From Pedobacter sp. B4-66 (GTDB taxonomy: Bacteria > Bacteroidota > Bacteroidia > Sphingobacteriales > Sphingobacteriaceae), in NCBI RefSeq assembly GCF_018492665.1, contig NZ_JAFVME010000018.1:59568-123567 (forward strand): a stretch of DNA of 64,000 nucleotides, in the 5' to 3' direction. The notes below the pieces were generated by a model. It made no database searches. It was not told the DNA's origin and was given only the letters and a program-made list of their open reading frames with translations. This document shows, piece by piece, positions 44,499 through 53,891 of this stretch; the first letter of the stretch is position 1, and every line of letters begins with the position of its first letter. A program made the position numbers and the translations under genes.

Positions 44499-44834
44499 AT
44501 GAAAAGATATTGTTTAGCGCTTGATCTGGTAAATGATCCTGATCTGATCAAAGAATACGAAGTCATGCACGAGCAGGTATGGCCTGAAATTCAGGACAGT
44601 ATTACCTCTGCCGGCATTGATGCCATGGAAATTTACAGATATGGCAATAGGCTGTTCATGATTATGGAAGTAAATAGTAAATTTAGCTTTGAAAAGAAAG
44701 GAGCTATGGATGCCTCAAACGAAAAGGTGCAGGAATGGGAAAAATTAATGTGGAAATATCAGCAGGCTATTCCGGGTTCTAAACCGGGTGAAAAATGGGT
44801 GATGATGGATAAAATATTTGAATTAAAAGCATAA
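44499..44834 (+). CDS. L-rhamnose/L-fucose mutarotase family protein
   Basis: The 111-residue RhaM-like protein has KRYCLALDLVNDPDLIKEYEVMHEQVWPEI, AMEIYRYGNRLFMIMEVN and a W-rich end (EWEKLMWKYQQAIPG). It interconverts alpha and beta anomers of 6-deoxy-sugars. In this locus the substrate should be L-fucose, as for the unrelated FucU or the RhaM-like mutarotases of other fucose loci. The stop overlaps the start of the UxaA-type gene by one base (TAATG). Confidence 0.88.
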   Translation: MKRYCLALDLVNDPDLIKEYEVMHEQVWPEIQDSITSAGIDAMEIYRYGNRLFMIMEVNSKFSFEKKGAMDASNEKVQEWEKLMWKYQQAIPGSKPGEKWVMMDKIFELKA

Positions 44835-46492
44835 TGTCAGTAATAACTAATAAAAGTTTTTTGCAAATACATCCAGACGATAATGTTCTGGTAGCCTTGC
44901 AAGATTTACCAAAAGGGCTAAAAATTGAATGGAATAACTTAACATTCGATTTACAGGATGATGTACACGCAAAGCATAAGTTCTTTATAACGGAAAGAGC
45001 AATTGGTGAAGATGTGTTAATGTATGGGGTTTTGGTTGGTAAAGCCACTACTTTTATTCCTCAGGGAGGATTGATGACTACCGAAAATGTTCATCATGCT
45101 TCTCAGGATTATGCCTACAGAGATGTAAATTATCAATGGCAGGCGCCAGATGTATCAAAGTTTCAAAACAGAACATTTAACGGATACCATCGTCAGGATG
45201 GTAAAGTGGGAACCGCGAATTATTGGTTGTTTATACCGACGGTTTTTTGTGAAAACAGAAATCTTGATGTAATAAAAGAATCATTGTACAACACTTTGGG
45301 CTATAATGTAACTGATAAATACAAACAGTTTACAGATCAGTTGCTTACTGCATATCAAGATGGCGAATCAATTGAGTCTTTTGATATCGACAGTCTTGCT
45401 TCTGCACAGGCAGTCAAAAACAGAGTATTCAAAAATGTTGATGGTATAAAATTCCTTAATCATCAGGGTGGTTGTGGGGGTACACGTCAAGATTCTGATT
45501 TATTAAGCAATTTGTTAGCTGCTTATGCAGATCATCCAAATGTGGCCGGGATCACCGTGCTTAGTCTTGGCTGTCAGCATTTGCAAACTCAAAGTTTGTT
45601 AGATGACATTAAAGAGCGTAATCCTACGTTCAATAAAAAGGTCTTAATTTTTGAACAGCAGCAAAGCCAAAGCGAAGAGCAACTGATAAAAGATGCGATT
45701 CTTAAAACTTTCGCGGGTTTAACCGAGATCAATAAAGCAGAAAGAAGTCCAGCGCCACTTAGTCAACTATGTGTTGGTGTTAAATGTGGCGGTAGCGATG
45801 GCTTTAGTGGTATCTCCGCTAATCCATCAGTGGGTTATACTTCTGATTTGTTAGTCGCACTTGGTGCTAAAGTCCTGCTGGCAGAATTCCCTGAATTATG
45901 TGGAGCAGAACAAAACATAATTGATAGATGTATAGATAAACCTACGGCAGATAAATTTATCAGGCTAATGCAGGAGTATGACGCTCAAGCTCATGCTGTC
46001 GGTTCTGGATTTCACATGAACCCATCACCTGGAAATATAAAAGATGGCTTAATTACCGATGCGATCAAAAGTACGGGAGCAGCTAAAAAAGCAGGGACTT
46101 CACCTGTGGTTGATGTTCTGGACTATACAGAACCTGCAACTAAACCAGGCTTAAGCTTGGTGTGTACTCCAGGAAATGATGTTGAGGCAACAACCGGAAA
46201 AGCAGCCAGTGGTGCTACCTTGATCCTTTTCACTACAGGTTTAGGCACGCCGACAGGAAACCCAGTTTGTCCTGTTATTAAAATTGCTACAAACACAGCC
46301 CTTACCAATAGAATGGGTGATATTATTGATATCGATACCGGAGCAATTATTCGCGGTGAGAAAACCATTGAACAAATGGGCGAGGAGATTTTAGAGTATT
46401 GTATCAAAGCTGCAAGTGGCGAAATCACTCCTAAAGCAGTATTGTTAAACCAGGATGATTTCATCCCATGGAAAAGAGGTGTTTCATTATAA
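44834..46492 (+). CDS. UxaA/altronate dehydratase family, predicted L-fuconate dehydratase
   Basis: The 552-residue protein joins an N-terminal SAF domain (FLQIHPDDNVLVALQDLPKG) to the UxaA catalytic part (NHQGGCGGTRQDSDLL, LGCQHLQTQS, LCVGVKCGGSDGFSGISANPSVGY, LAEFPELCGAEQ, FHMNPSPGNIKDGLITD). The Cys/His motifs fit the Fe-dependent UxaA family. Classical family members act on D-altronate, but the flanking genes give the fucose pathway, and no enolase-type fuconate dehydratase is present. It therefore most likely makes 2-keto-3-deoxy-L-fuconate (inference from context). Confidence 0.85.
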   Translation: MSVITNKSFLQIHPDDNVLVALQDLPKGLKIEWNNLTFDLQDDVHAKHKFFITERAIGEDVLMYGVLVGKATTFIPQGGLMTTENVHHASQDYAYRDVNYQWQAPDVSKFQNRTFNGYHRQDGKVGTANYWLFIPTVFCENRNLDVIKESLYNTLGYNVTDKYKQFTDQLLTAYQDGESIESFDIDSLASAQAVKNRVFKNVDGIKFLNHQGGCGGTRQDSDLLSNLLAAYADHPNVAGITVLSLGCQHLQTQSLLDDIKERNPTFNKKVLIFEQQQSQSEEQLIKDAILKTFAGLTEINKAERSPAPLSQLCVGVKCGGSDGFSGISANPSVGYTSDLLVALGAKVLLAEFPELCGAEQNIIDRCIDKPTADKFIRLMQEYDAQAHAVGSGFHMNPSPGNIKDGLITDAIKSTGAAKKAGTSPVVDVLDYTEPATKPGLSLVCTPGNDVEATTGKAASGATLILFTTGLGTPTGNPVCPVIKIATNTALTNRMGDIIDIDTGAIIRGEKTIEQMGEEILEYCIKAASGEITPKAVLLNQDDFIPWKRGVSL

Positions 46493-46502
46493 TAGTATAA
46501 AT

Positions 46503-47267
46503 ATGTTCAGTTTAAAAGGAAAATCAGCAATTATTACAGGCGGTGGAAGCGGAATTGGCAGAGCTATATCAGTGCTTTTTGCAAAACAAGGTGCTTTGGT
46601 TCATATTCTCGAACTAAATGCTGAAGCTGCTTCACAAACCATAGATGAGATCAGTAAAGCAGGCGGAAATGCAATAGGCTATAGTTGTGATGTAAGCAAC
46701 CAGACTCAGGTAATTGATATTTTTACCAAAATAGGAAATATAGATATCCTTGTTAACAATGCAGGTATTGCTCATGTGGGAAAACTTGAAACTACAAGTG
46801 AAGACGATTTCACTAAAATCTTTAATGTAAATGTTAAAGGCGCTTATAACTGTTTATACGCTGCTATCCCTGCATTGAAAAAAAGCAGTGCTCCTGTAAT
46901 CCTTAATATGGCTTCTATCGCTGCATTGGTAGGTATTACTGATAGATTTGCTTACTCGATGAGTAAAGGTGCTGTATCCGCAATGACATTGTCTGTAGCA
47001 CGCGATTATATGGCAGATGGAATCAGGTGTAACAGTATTTCGCCTGCAAGGGTGCATACACCGTTCGTTGATGGTTTTATTGCTAAAAATTATGCGGGTC
47101 AGGAAGAAGCTATTTTCGATAAGCTATCGAAAAGCCAGCCAATAGGCCGTATGGGCAAGCCGGAAGAAGTGGCCTCTCTTGCATTATACTTATGTTCAGA
47201 CGAAGCCGGCTTTGTAACTGGAAATGACTATCCTTTAGATGGAGGATTTGTTAAATTAAATAACTAA
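46503..47267 (+). CDS. SDR dehydrogenase, predicted 2-keto-3-deoxy-L-fuconate dehydrogenase
   Basis: The protein is 254 residues from the ATG at 46503, where MFSLKGKSAIITGGGSGIGRA begins the fold; the longer frame overlaps the previous gene. The family motifs NNAGIAHVG, ILNMASIAAL, and Tyr/Lys in FAYSMSKGAV are intact, and the end CSDEAGFVTGNDYPLDGGFV is typical. It sits between the dehydratase and the FAH-family hydrolase, the place expected for the NAD-dependent oxidation that yields the 2,4-diketo acid. Confidence 0.85.
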   Translation: MFSLKGKSAIITGGGSGIGRAISVLFAKQGALVHILELNAEAASQTIDEISKAGGNAIGYSCDVSNQTQVIDIFTKIGNIDILVNNAGIAHVGKLETTSEDDFTKIFNVNVKGAYNCLYAAIPALKKSSAPVILNMASIAALVGITDRFAYSMSKGAVSAMTLSVARDYMADGIRCNSISPARVHTPFVDGFIAKNYAGQEEAIFDKLSKSQPIGRMGKPEEVASLALYLCSDEAGFVTGNDYPLDGGFVKLNN

Positions 47268-47296
47268 TTTGAGTTTTTTTAAATAAATATAAATCA

Positions 47297-48154
47297 ATGA
47301 AATTAATCAGATGGGGAGCAGCCGATCAGGAAAAAACCGGCGTTATTGTAAACGATATTTGGTATGATACTTCGGCATTTGGCGAAGATTATAACGAAAA
47401 GTTTTTTAATGATAATGGCTTAGCCAGACTTGAAGCATTTGTTAAAGCAAATGAAGGTAAATTAGCTCAGGTTCCTGCCGACACACGTTTGGGTTCACCT
47501 GTTGCACGTCCTTCAAAAATTGTTTGCATCGGGTTAAACTATGCAGATCACGCAAAGGAAACCAATGCGCCATTACCACCGGAGCCGGTTATTTTTATGA
47601 AATCCACTACTGCTTTAGTAGGGCCTTTTGATGATATCGTTATCCCTAAAAACTCTGTTAAAACAGACTGGGAAGTTGAATTGGCAATTGTAATCGGTAA
47701 AAAAGCATCTTATGTTGAAGAAGCTGATGCGCTTGATTATGTGGCTGGTTATGTGTTGCATAACGATGTGTCAGAGCGTGAATTCCAGATCGAAAGAAAC
47801 GGAACATGGGATAAAGGAAAAGGTTGTGATACTTTTGCTCCTTTAGGTCCATTCCTTGCAACTAAAGATGAAATAGCTGATGTCGATAATCTTAGATTAT
47901 GGCTTAGCGTTAACGGCAAAATAATGCAGGACGGTAATACCTCCAACTTTATATTTAATGTGCCTTTCGTAATTGCATATGTAAGTCAGTTCATGACGCT
48001 ATTACCTGGTGATGTAATCTCTACGGGAACGCCTGCAGGTGTTGGACTAGGGTTTAAACCTCCTGTATATCTTAAAGAAGGTGATGTTGTAGAACTAGGC
48101 ATTGATGGCCTTGGTACCTCAAAACAACAGGTAAAAAATTATGTTAAGAATTGA
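47297..48154 (+). CDS. FAH family hydrolase, predicted 2,4-diketo-3-deoxy-L-fuconate hydrolase
   Basis: The 285-residue fumarylacetoacetase-type protein has KIVCIGLNYADHAKET, PEPVIFMKSTTALVGPFDDI, DWEVELAIVIGKKA with metal-binding acidic residues, VAGYVLHNDVSEREFQ and DVISTGTPAGVGLGFKP. It would cleave the diketo acid to pyruvate and L-lactate, the last step of the non-phosphorylative fucose route. It overlaps the next gene by 14 bases. Confidence 0.9.
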   Translation: MKLIRWGAADQEKTGVIVNDIWYDTSAFGEDYNEKFFNDNGLARLEAFVKANEGKLAQVPADTRLGSPVARPSKIVCIGLNYADHAKETNAPLPPEPVIFMKSTTALVGPFDDIVIPKNSVKTDWEVELAIVIGKKASYVEEADALDYVAGYVLHNDVSEREFQIERNGTWDKGKGCDTFAPLGPFLATKDEIADVDNLRLWLSVNGKIMQDGNTSNFIFNVPFVIAYVSQFMTLLPGDVISTGTPAGVGLGFKPPVYLKEGDVVELGIDGLGTSKQQVKNYVKN

Positions 48155-48974
48155 TTCTCATCAGCATTTCTGGAAATATAATGCGGTAAGGGATAGCTGG
48201 ATAACAGATGATATGGCGGTGCTGCAGGATGACTTTCTTCCTAAACACCTTCAGCCTGTACTAGAGCATTTTAATTTTGATGGTTGTGTAGTTGTGCAGG
48301 CAGACCAGTCTCCTCAGGAGAATGCTTTTCAACTTCAAAATGCTAAAGATAATCCCTTTGTAAAAGGGGTTGTTGGCTGGGTTGATTTAAGGGCTGCAAA
48401 CATTAATGAGCAACTGGCAGATTTAAGTGAGCACCCTGAGATGAAAGGGTTCAGACATATTTTGCAGGGTGAAACAGACCGTGCATTGATGCTGAAGCCG
48501 GACTTTGTGAATGGAATTGGTAAACTTAAAAACTACGGGTTTACCTACGATATATTGGTTTTCCCTGATCAGCTTAAGTACACACCAGAGTTGGTAGCTC
48601 AATTCCCTGATCAGCTTTTTGTGCTGGATCATATTGCAAAGCCGGATATTAAAAATAAAAACATCACAGAGTGGGCTCTTGATATACAAAAGCTGGCTGC
48701 TCATGAGAATGTGTACTGTAAGGCATCAGGTATGGTAACTGAGGCTGATTGGAAGTACTGGAAGAATGAAGACTTTACCCCATATCTGGATGTCGTATTC
48801 GAAGCTTTTGGAGCAAATAGAATAATGTATGGGTCTGACTGGCCGGTAAGCCTGCTGGCAGCTGCATACGGGCAGGTTATAGACCTTGCTAAAAGCTATG
48901 TTTCCAAGCTTTCTGAAAACGAACAGGCACTTTTTTGGGGTGGTAATGCAACTAAATTTTACAATTTGAAATAA
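48141..48974 (+). CDS. Amidohydrolase-family lactonase, predicted L-fuconolactonase
   Basis: The 277-residue TIM-barrel hydrolase has the family metal site: MLRIDSHQHFWKY, ADQSPQENAF, VLDHIAKPDIK, YCKASGMVTEADW and MYGSDWPVS. Its sequence resembles the COG3618 L-fuconolactonases that open L-fucono-lactone. Its start overlaps the FAH gene and its stop is 7 bases before the dehydrogenase gene, so synthesis of the pathway enzymes is tightly coupled. Confidence 0.9.
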   Translation: MLRIDSHQHFWKYNAVRDSWITDDMAVLQDDFLPKHLQPVLEHFNFDGCVVVQADQSPQENAFQLQNAKDNPFVKGVVGWVDLRAANINEQLADLSEHPEMKGFRHILQGETDRALMLKPDFVNGIGKLKNYGFTYDILVFPDQLKYTPELVAQFPDQLFVLDHIAKPDIKNKNITEWALDIQKLAAHENVYCKASGMVTEADWKYWKNEDFTPYLDVVFEAFGANRIMYGSDWPVSLLAAAYGQVIDLAKSYVSKLSENEQALFWGGNATKFYNLK

Positions 48975-48981
48975 GCAATCT

Positions 48982-49764
48982 ATGGATCTGCAATTAAAAG
49001 ATAAAGTAATTATCGTAACTGGCGGTGCAAAGGGCATTGGCGAGGGCATTGTAAGAGTATTGGCCAAAGAAGGTGCCATTCCTGTTATCATTGGAAGAAA
49101 CGAATCAGATAATTTAAAACTGGCCAATGATGTGGCCGCAAGTGGTGGACAAGTATTTCAGATTGTTGCTGAATTGACTAATCCAGAAGATAATGCAAAG
49201 GCGGTAAGCCAGGTGTTGGAAAAGTTCGGTCGTATAGATGGATTGGTAAATAATGCTGGCGTAAATGATGGTGTTAGTTTAACCAATGGCAGCTACGAAA
49301 AATTCATCGAAAGCCTGCATAAAAATATTGTGCATTATTATTTGATGGCACATCATGCTTTGCCATCATTAATCAAATCCAAAGGATCTATTGTTAATAT
49401 AGGGTCAAAGGTAGCAGACACAGGTCAGGGTGGTACATCAGCATATGCGGCAGCAAATGGTGGCCGAAATGCACTTACAAGAGAGTGGGCAGTTGAATTA
49501 CTACCTCATGGTATCCGTGTAAACTCCGTGATTGTATCTGAGTGCTATACGCCTCTGTATCAAACATGGATTAGCTCTATACCTAACTCTGAAGAGAAAC
49601 TGGCTTCTATTAAAGCTAAAATCCCATTGGGAAATAGAATGACGACGGCAGAAGAGATAGCTAATGCTACCATATTCTTGCTGTCGGAGGTTTCTAGCCA
49701 TACCACAGGACAACTTGTATATGTTGATGGCGGATATGTTCATTTAGACCGCTCTGTAAGTTAG
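48982..49764 (+). CDS. SDR dehydrogenase, predicted L-fucose dehydrogenase
   Basis: The 260-residue short-chain dehydrogenase has cofactor motif IIVTGGAKGIGEGI, VNNAGVNDG and SIVNIGSKVA (Ser142). The catalytic segment is SAYAAANGG: Tyr155 is kept, but the position of the usual catalytic lysine (YxxxK) is Asn159. The rest of the fold, including the TGQLVYVDGGYV end, is normal. As the last gene of the operon it would oxidise L-fucose to the lactone, the first step of the pathway. The Lys-to-Asn change may mark a subfamily rather than loss of function. Confidence 0.82.
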   Translation: MDLQLKDKVIIVTGGAKGIGEGIVRVLAKEGAIPVIIGRNESDNLKLANDVAASGGQVFQIVAELTNPEDNAKAVSQVLEKFGRIDGLVNNAGVNDGVSLTNGSYEKFIESLHKNIVHYYLMAHHALPSLIKSKGSIVNIGSKVADTGQGGTSAYAAANGGRNALTREWAVELLPHGIRVNSVIVSECYTPLYQTWISSIPNSEEKLASIKAKIPLGNRMTTAEEIANATIFLLSEVSSHTTGQLVYVDGGYVHLDRSVS

Positions 49765-50072
49765 GAAAAGGGAAAAAAACAATGTTCTTCTCATCCTCAA
49801 ATCTTTTGCTGAAGGGCAAAACATTTGCATGTCTTCGAAGCACATCGATTTTTTCTGGAAAGGCAGGGGGGCCAGCAATTGCCTAAAAAACAAAGGTTAC
49901 ATTTTTTAGATCAACCTAAATAGGGTGCAGATCTAAAAAATGTAACCTTTGCTTTTTGCTATTTACATTCCCCCTCACGCTGATTGGGCTAATATTTAGT
50001 TGTTCTCAGAAAAAGCCTAGCGTTCATATGCGCTTTTTCAGCGCATGTTAATGCAGCTTTTGAAGAGAATTG
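49765..50072. other. Intergenic region between convergent genes
   Basis: No gene is seen. The region holds the 22-bp inverted repeat at 49891-49951 and otherwise unremarkable AT-rich sequence. Confidence 0.6.
49891..49951. terminator. 22-bp perfect inverted repeat, two-way terminator
   Basis: Arms 49891-49912 and 49930-49951 are exact complements (CAAAGGTTACATTTTTTA... on the left) around a 17-nt loop. The A- and T-rich flanks allow termination in both directions for the convergent fucose operon and aminopeptidase gene. The stem is about twice as long as the other terminators in this window. Confidence 0.75.
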
Positions 50073-51848
50073 CTAAATACCTTTAGTTTCTTCAGCTAAC
50101 CACTTCGCTTCTTCTTCAGTAAGGAAAGGACTAAGCTTCTCAAACACCAATGAATTATAACCGTTAAGCCAGTCAATCTGGTTTTGTTCCAGTAGGTCCT
50201 TTTTAACAATTTTAGTGCTAATTGGAGCAATGGTTAAGCATTCAAATGAATAGAATTCATTAAACTCGTTGGTTATATCCTTAATGGTGTTTACAAGGTT
50301 TTCAATTCTCACACCATGTTTCCCCGGACGATAAATTCCAGGTTCAACAGATGATATCATTCCAAGCTCAAGAGCAACCGGTGTTGCTGTCGGGTTTAAA
50401 ACCTGAGGACCTTCGTGCACATTTAGGAAATAACCTACACCATGTCCCGTTCCATGACCATAGTTAACCGCATAATCCCATAGAGGCTTACGTGTTATGG
50501 CATCAATCTGATAACCACAAGTGCCTTTCGGGAAACGAGTTTTACAACCATCAATCATACCTTTTAGTACCAGTGTATAATCGGTTTTTTCTTCTTCAGT
50601 ATTATTTCCCATTGGGATGGTACGTGTAATATCAGTAGTTCCATAAAAATACTGACCACCCGAATCCAGAAGGAATAATCCCTCAGCTTTTATTTCCGAA
50701 TTACTTTCTTCTGATGCACCATAGTGAGGTAGGGCACCATGAGCTTTATAAGCACTAATGGTATTGAAACTATCGCCAACAAAGCCTTCCTGTCCTGCTC
50801 TAAACTTAAGCAATTCGGCCGCTGCAGAAAGTTCCGTAATTAACGTTTTTCCTATGTTTTCCGAAAGCCATTTTAAGAAACGGGTAATCGCAACACCATC
50901 TTTAACCATTGCAGTACGGGTGTTGGCTAGTTCCGTTTCATTTTTAACAGCTTTAAGATGGGTAGATGGATTGGTGTCTTTTATTACGGTTACTGTTTTC
51001 GGAACTAGCTTTGCATAGGCAAAGCAGTTGCGTTTTGGATCAATAAATATGGAGCTGCTCTCAGGGATTCGTGCTAAAGCATCTTCAATCTCTTCGTAAG
51101 CGAATACTTCTACGCCTTCTTTCAATAATTCTTCTTTATCGCCAGCGCTTAATTTATTCGCGTTAATAAATAGTTTAGCATGGCCCTGATTGATTAATGC
51201 AAAGCTTAAAACTACAGGGTTGTAACTCACATCATTTCCACGGATGTTGAATAACCAGGCCATATCATCTAAAGAGGATACTAAATGATAAGCCGCACCT
51301 TGTTTTTTTAGCGCTGATCTTACTTCGGCAAGTTTACTGCTTACAGATTGTCCGATGTGTTTTTCAGCAATTAAAAATGCACTTTCGTTTGGCAGCTCGG
51401 GTCTGTTTTCCCAAATGGAATTTAAATAGTCTTTATTGGCCAGGGTGATATTCTTAACAGAAAACTGTTGAGTGAACAGGTCTCCTAAAAGTAGAGAAAG
51501 CAATTTTTCATTGCTGGCAACAACCGATCCGCCTTCCAGCTTTTCAATCAACCATTGAATATATTCAGGGGCATGTTGCACCTTTTGTTTTACCAGTTCA
51601 AAACCACTGTTTTCTAGTTGTTCAGCGGCTTGTTCAAAATAGCGGAAGTCAGTCCACAGTCCTGCAAAGTCATGTGTAATTACCAATGTGCCTGCTGAGC
51701 CCGTAAAGCCCGAAGCAAAAGGAATGCATTTGTAATGATCTGGCAAATATTCACTAATGTGCGGATCTGCAGATGGAATGATGTAAGCCTGTACGTTGTC
51801 GGCCTTCATTTGTTTGCGTATTTCGCTCAGTTTTTCCGGATAAGTCAT
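50073..51848 (-). CDS. Xaa-Pro aminopeptidase (aminopeptidase P, M24B)
   Basis: The protein is 591 residues from the ATG at 51846-51848; the nine-codon longer frame needs a TTG start. It has two N-terminal creatinase-like domains (YIIPSADPHISEYLPDHYKC) and the pita-bread M24 domain. Metal ligands appear in LLDSGGQYFYGTTDITRT, YGHGTGHGVGYFLNVHEGP, MISSVEPGIY and GVRIENL. It removes N-terminal residues preceding proline. The length matches the eukaryote-like long form common in Bacteroidota. No signal peptide, so cytoplasmic. Confidence 0.93.
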   Translation of the reverse strand: MTYPEKLSEIRKQMKADNVQAYIIPSADPHISEYLPDHYKCIPFASGFTGSAGTLVITHDFAGLWTDFRYFEQAAEQLENSGFELVKQKVQHAPEYIQWLIEKLEGGSVVASNEKLLSLLLGDLFTQQFSVKNITLANKDYLNSIWENRPELPNESAFLIAEKHIGQSVSSKLAEVRSALKKQGAAYHLVSSLDDMAWLFNIRGNDVSYNPVVLSFALINQGHAKLFINANKLSAGDKEELLKEGVEVFAYEEIEDALARIPESSSIFIDPKRNCFAYAKLVPKTVTVIKDTNPSTHLKAVKNETELANTRTAMVKDGVAITRFLKWLSENIGKTLITELSAAAELLKFRAGQEGFVGDSFNTISAYKAHGALPHYGASEESNSEIKAEGLFLLDSGGQYFYGTTDITRTIPMGNNTEEEKTDYTLVLKGMIDGCKTRFPKGTCGYQIDAITRKPLWDYAVNYGHGTGHGVGYFLNVHEGPQVLNPTATPVALELGMISSVEPGIYRPGKHGVRIENLVNTIKDITNEFNEFYSFECLTIAPISTKIVKKDLLEQNQIDWLNGYNSLVFEKLSPFLTEEEAKWLAEETKGI

Positions 51849-51893
51849 ATCTAGCTTTTTTATGTTAGTTCGCAAATCTAGGGAATTAAAATA

Positions 51894-53870
51894 TTAAAAC
51901 GCTTCAGGATTAATTGGGGTTGCAAAAGACTTCGCCTTGAGGTTAATAGCCTCCTGATCCGGATTTAGAATGAATGACTTAACATCAAATTCAAGGAAAA
52001 TGGTGGTGCCTGAATTGGGTAAGGAGGAAATCTCAAAAGTTCCGCCAAGATTCAAGGTTCGGGACTGAAGGTTCATTAATCCCATTCCGGTTTTAGAAAA
52101 AATAGCCGTATCGAAACCAATTCCATTATCTTCGATTGTAAGACTAAGTATGGCGTCATTAATTGATAACTGCACAATTGCTTCTGTAGCTTTCGCATGT
52201 TTTAATATGTTATTTACAGCTTCCTGAACGATGCGGTAAATTAGCAGTTCATACTCACTTTTTAGTGGCGGAATTTTCCCTATTAAATAGCAGTTGATGC
52301 TTAGTCCCGGCTGACTAATTCTTTTACAAAATCGGGTAATTGCCATTTCCAATCCTTCATTTAGTACTACCTCAGGAGCAAGGTTGTGTGAGATGTTGCG
52401 GACTTCTTCCGAAGCATAATTAATTAGGGATAGTGTTCGTGCATAAGTGCCTATCTGTGAGCCGACAATTTCATCTTTAAGTGTACTCATCTGCATCCTT
52501 GCTGCGGAGAGGATGCCTCCAACACCATCATGAAGCTCACGGGCTTGCCGAGAACGTTCATTTTCCTCACCGGTTAACCGGGCCTGCAATAATTGCTTTT
52601 CCCTTTCAGCAAGAGAGGCCTTTTGTCTTTGTCGGTACACCAGATAAATCAACAAACTTAAGGTCATGAACAATGCACATAAAGAAATAGAAAAAATAAG
52701 CCATTTATTCTTTTTCTGTAACTCATATCGATGGTTTGAAAGTTTAAGCTTCTGTTGTGCCAGGGTCTTTTCTTTTAGCGAGCTTTGATATTTAATCTCT
52801 TGCTCCTGTATGCTGTTCTGGGTAGTAGCATTTAACATGGAATCACTTAATGCCTGATATTTTTTTCTCAGCATTAATGCTTCCGTCGGTTTATTTAATT
52901 GCTCCTTTAAATTTGAACCAACCAGATAAAGATCTCTAAGCTCATTCTTTGTTAATTGATCCTCGGCGTTACCAATTACTTGTTTAAAGAAATGATCAGC
53001 TTTTTTATATTGCTTCAGGTTAAAGTAGGAATTTGCAAGCCCTCCTAATATGTAAATGTCATAATCTCCGCGAGTATTTGGGTTGAGCATTGCATAGCCT
53101 TTCTGATTCCATTCAAGGGCCTTCTTGTAGTCCTTAGTTCTAATATATATGTCAGCAATGTTGATAATGCCAACGAGCTCCAATGTAATATCGCTGTTTT
53201 TTTTTCCAAATGAGATTACTCGTTTAAAATCTGCTATTGCCTCCGGGTAGTTACCATTTAATGTTTTGCTGCATCCAAGGTTAACAAGGCTCCTAGTAAT
53301 CTGGGTTTCATCTTTTAGTTGGATTGCCAAGTCATAACCCTTCTGAGCATAATAAAGACTTTTCTTTTTGTCACCAATGTCAAAAAATAACGATGCCATA
53401 TTGGTGTAAGTAATCCTTTGATTTAATGGATCGTTTAATTGTTCGGAAAGGCGAAGTCCTTTAATGAAATTCTCTGCAGATAAATGAAAATTTCCAAGTG
53501 CATGGTACTGTAAAGCAATATTGTTATAGGCATTGGAAGCTCTTTTCTTTTCGTTTAGTTTTAAACTTAATTCCAATTGCTGTTGCGCAACAATAAGGGC
53601 TTCTTTGTATCTGAGTTCTTGGAAAAGGAAATTGGAATAACGACTTGTGTAATCAAGAAAACCTCGGTGATAGTTTATTCTTTTTGCCAAAAAACCAGCC
53701 TTGTTGTAATAAAAATCCGCCGAATCCATTTTGCCATTCTTTAGTTGCTCATTGGCTAGTCTCATGAATTTTTTTACAGTAGAGCTGTCGCCGTCTGAAT
53801 CATTCTTTGATAAAACAAAAAGAGGTAGACAAAGCGTAAAGAGAAAGATAAGATTAGCAATTGTTCTCAC
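51894..53870 (-). CDS. TPR sensor histidine kinase (HisKA_3 type), copy 2
   Basis: The 658-residue protein starts at a GTG (53868-53870), with a signal-like N-terminus (ANLIFLFTLCLPLFVLS). About eight TPR-like repeats follow (for example YNKAGFLAKRINYHRGFLDY, YKKALEWNQKGYAML), then one membrane helix (WLIFSISLCALFMTLSLLIYLVY) and a HisKA_3 dimerisation domain with the phosphoacceptor ELHDGVGG. The ATP lid has VEDNGIGFD-like DNGIGFD and GMGLMNLQSR. Such kinases sense through periplasmic TPRs and phosphorylate NarL/LuxR-type regulators. None is adjacent. It is 21 bases after its paralogue. Confidence 0.9.
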   Translation of the reverse strand: MRTIANLIFLFTLCLPLFVLSKNDSDGDSSTVKKFMRLANEQLKNGKMDSADFYYNKAGFLAKRINYHRGFLDYTSRYSNFLFQELRYKEALIVAQQQLELSLKLNEKKRASNAYNNIALQYHALGNFHLSAENFIKGLRLSEQLNDPLNQRITYTNMASLFFDIGDKKKSLYYAQKGYDLAIQLKDETQITRSLVNLGCSKTLNGNYPEAIADFKRVISFGKKNSDITLELVGIINIADIYIRTKDYKKALEWNQKGYAMLNPNTRGDYDIYILGGLANSYFNLKQYKKADHFFKQVIGNAEDQLTKNELRDLYLVGSNLKEQLNKPTEALMLRKKYQALSDSMLNATTQNSIQEQEIKYQSSLKEKTLAQQKLKLSNHRYELQKKNKWLIFSISLCALFMTLSLLIYLVYRQRQKASLAEREKQLLQARLTGEENERSRQARELHDGVGGILSAARMQMSTLKDEIVGSQIGTYARTLSLINYASEEVRNISHNLAPEVVLNEGLEMAITRFCKRISQPGLSINCYLIGKIPPLKSEYELLIYRIVQEAVNNILKHAKATEAIVQLSINDAILSLTIEDNGIGFDTAIFSKTGMGLMNLQSRTLNLGGTFEISSLPNSGTTIFLEFDVKSFILNPDQEAINLKAKSFATPINPEAF

Positions 53871-53891
53871 GATATCATTATTTATCTGGGT

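Noticed and set aside
44834..46492. Altronate dehydratase of a hexuronate pathway
   Set aside because: No uronate isomerase or reductase is nearby; all neighbours fit fucose oxidation.
48726..49127. 133-residue open frame on the minus strand
   Set aside because: It is antisense to the lactonase and fucose dehydrogenase genes, which have clear family motifs.
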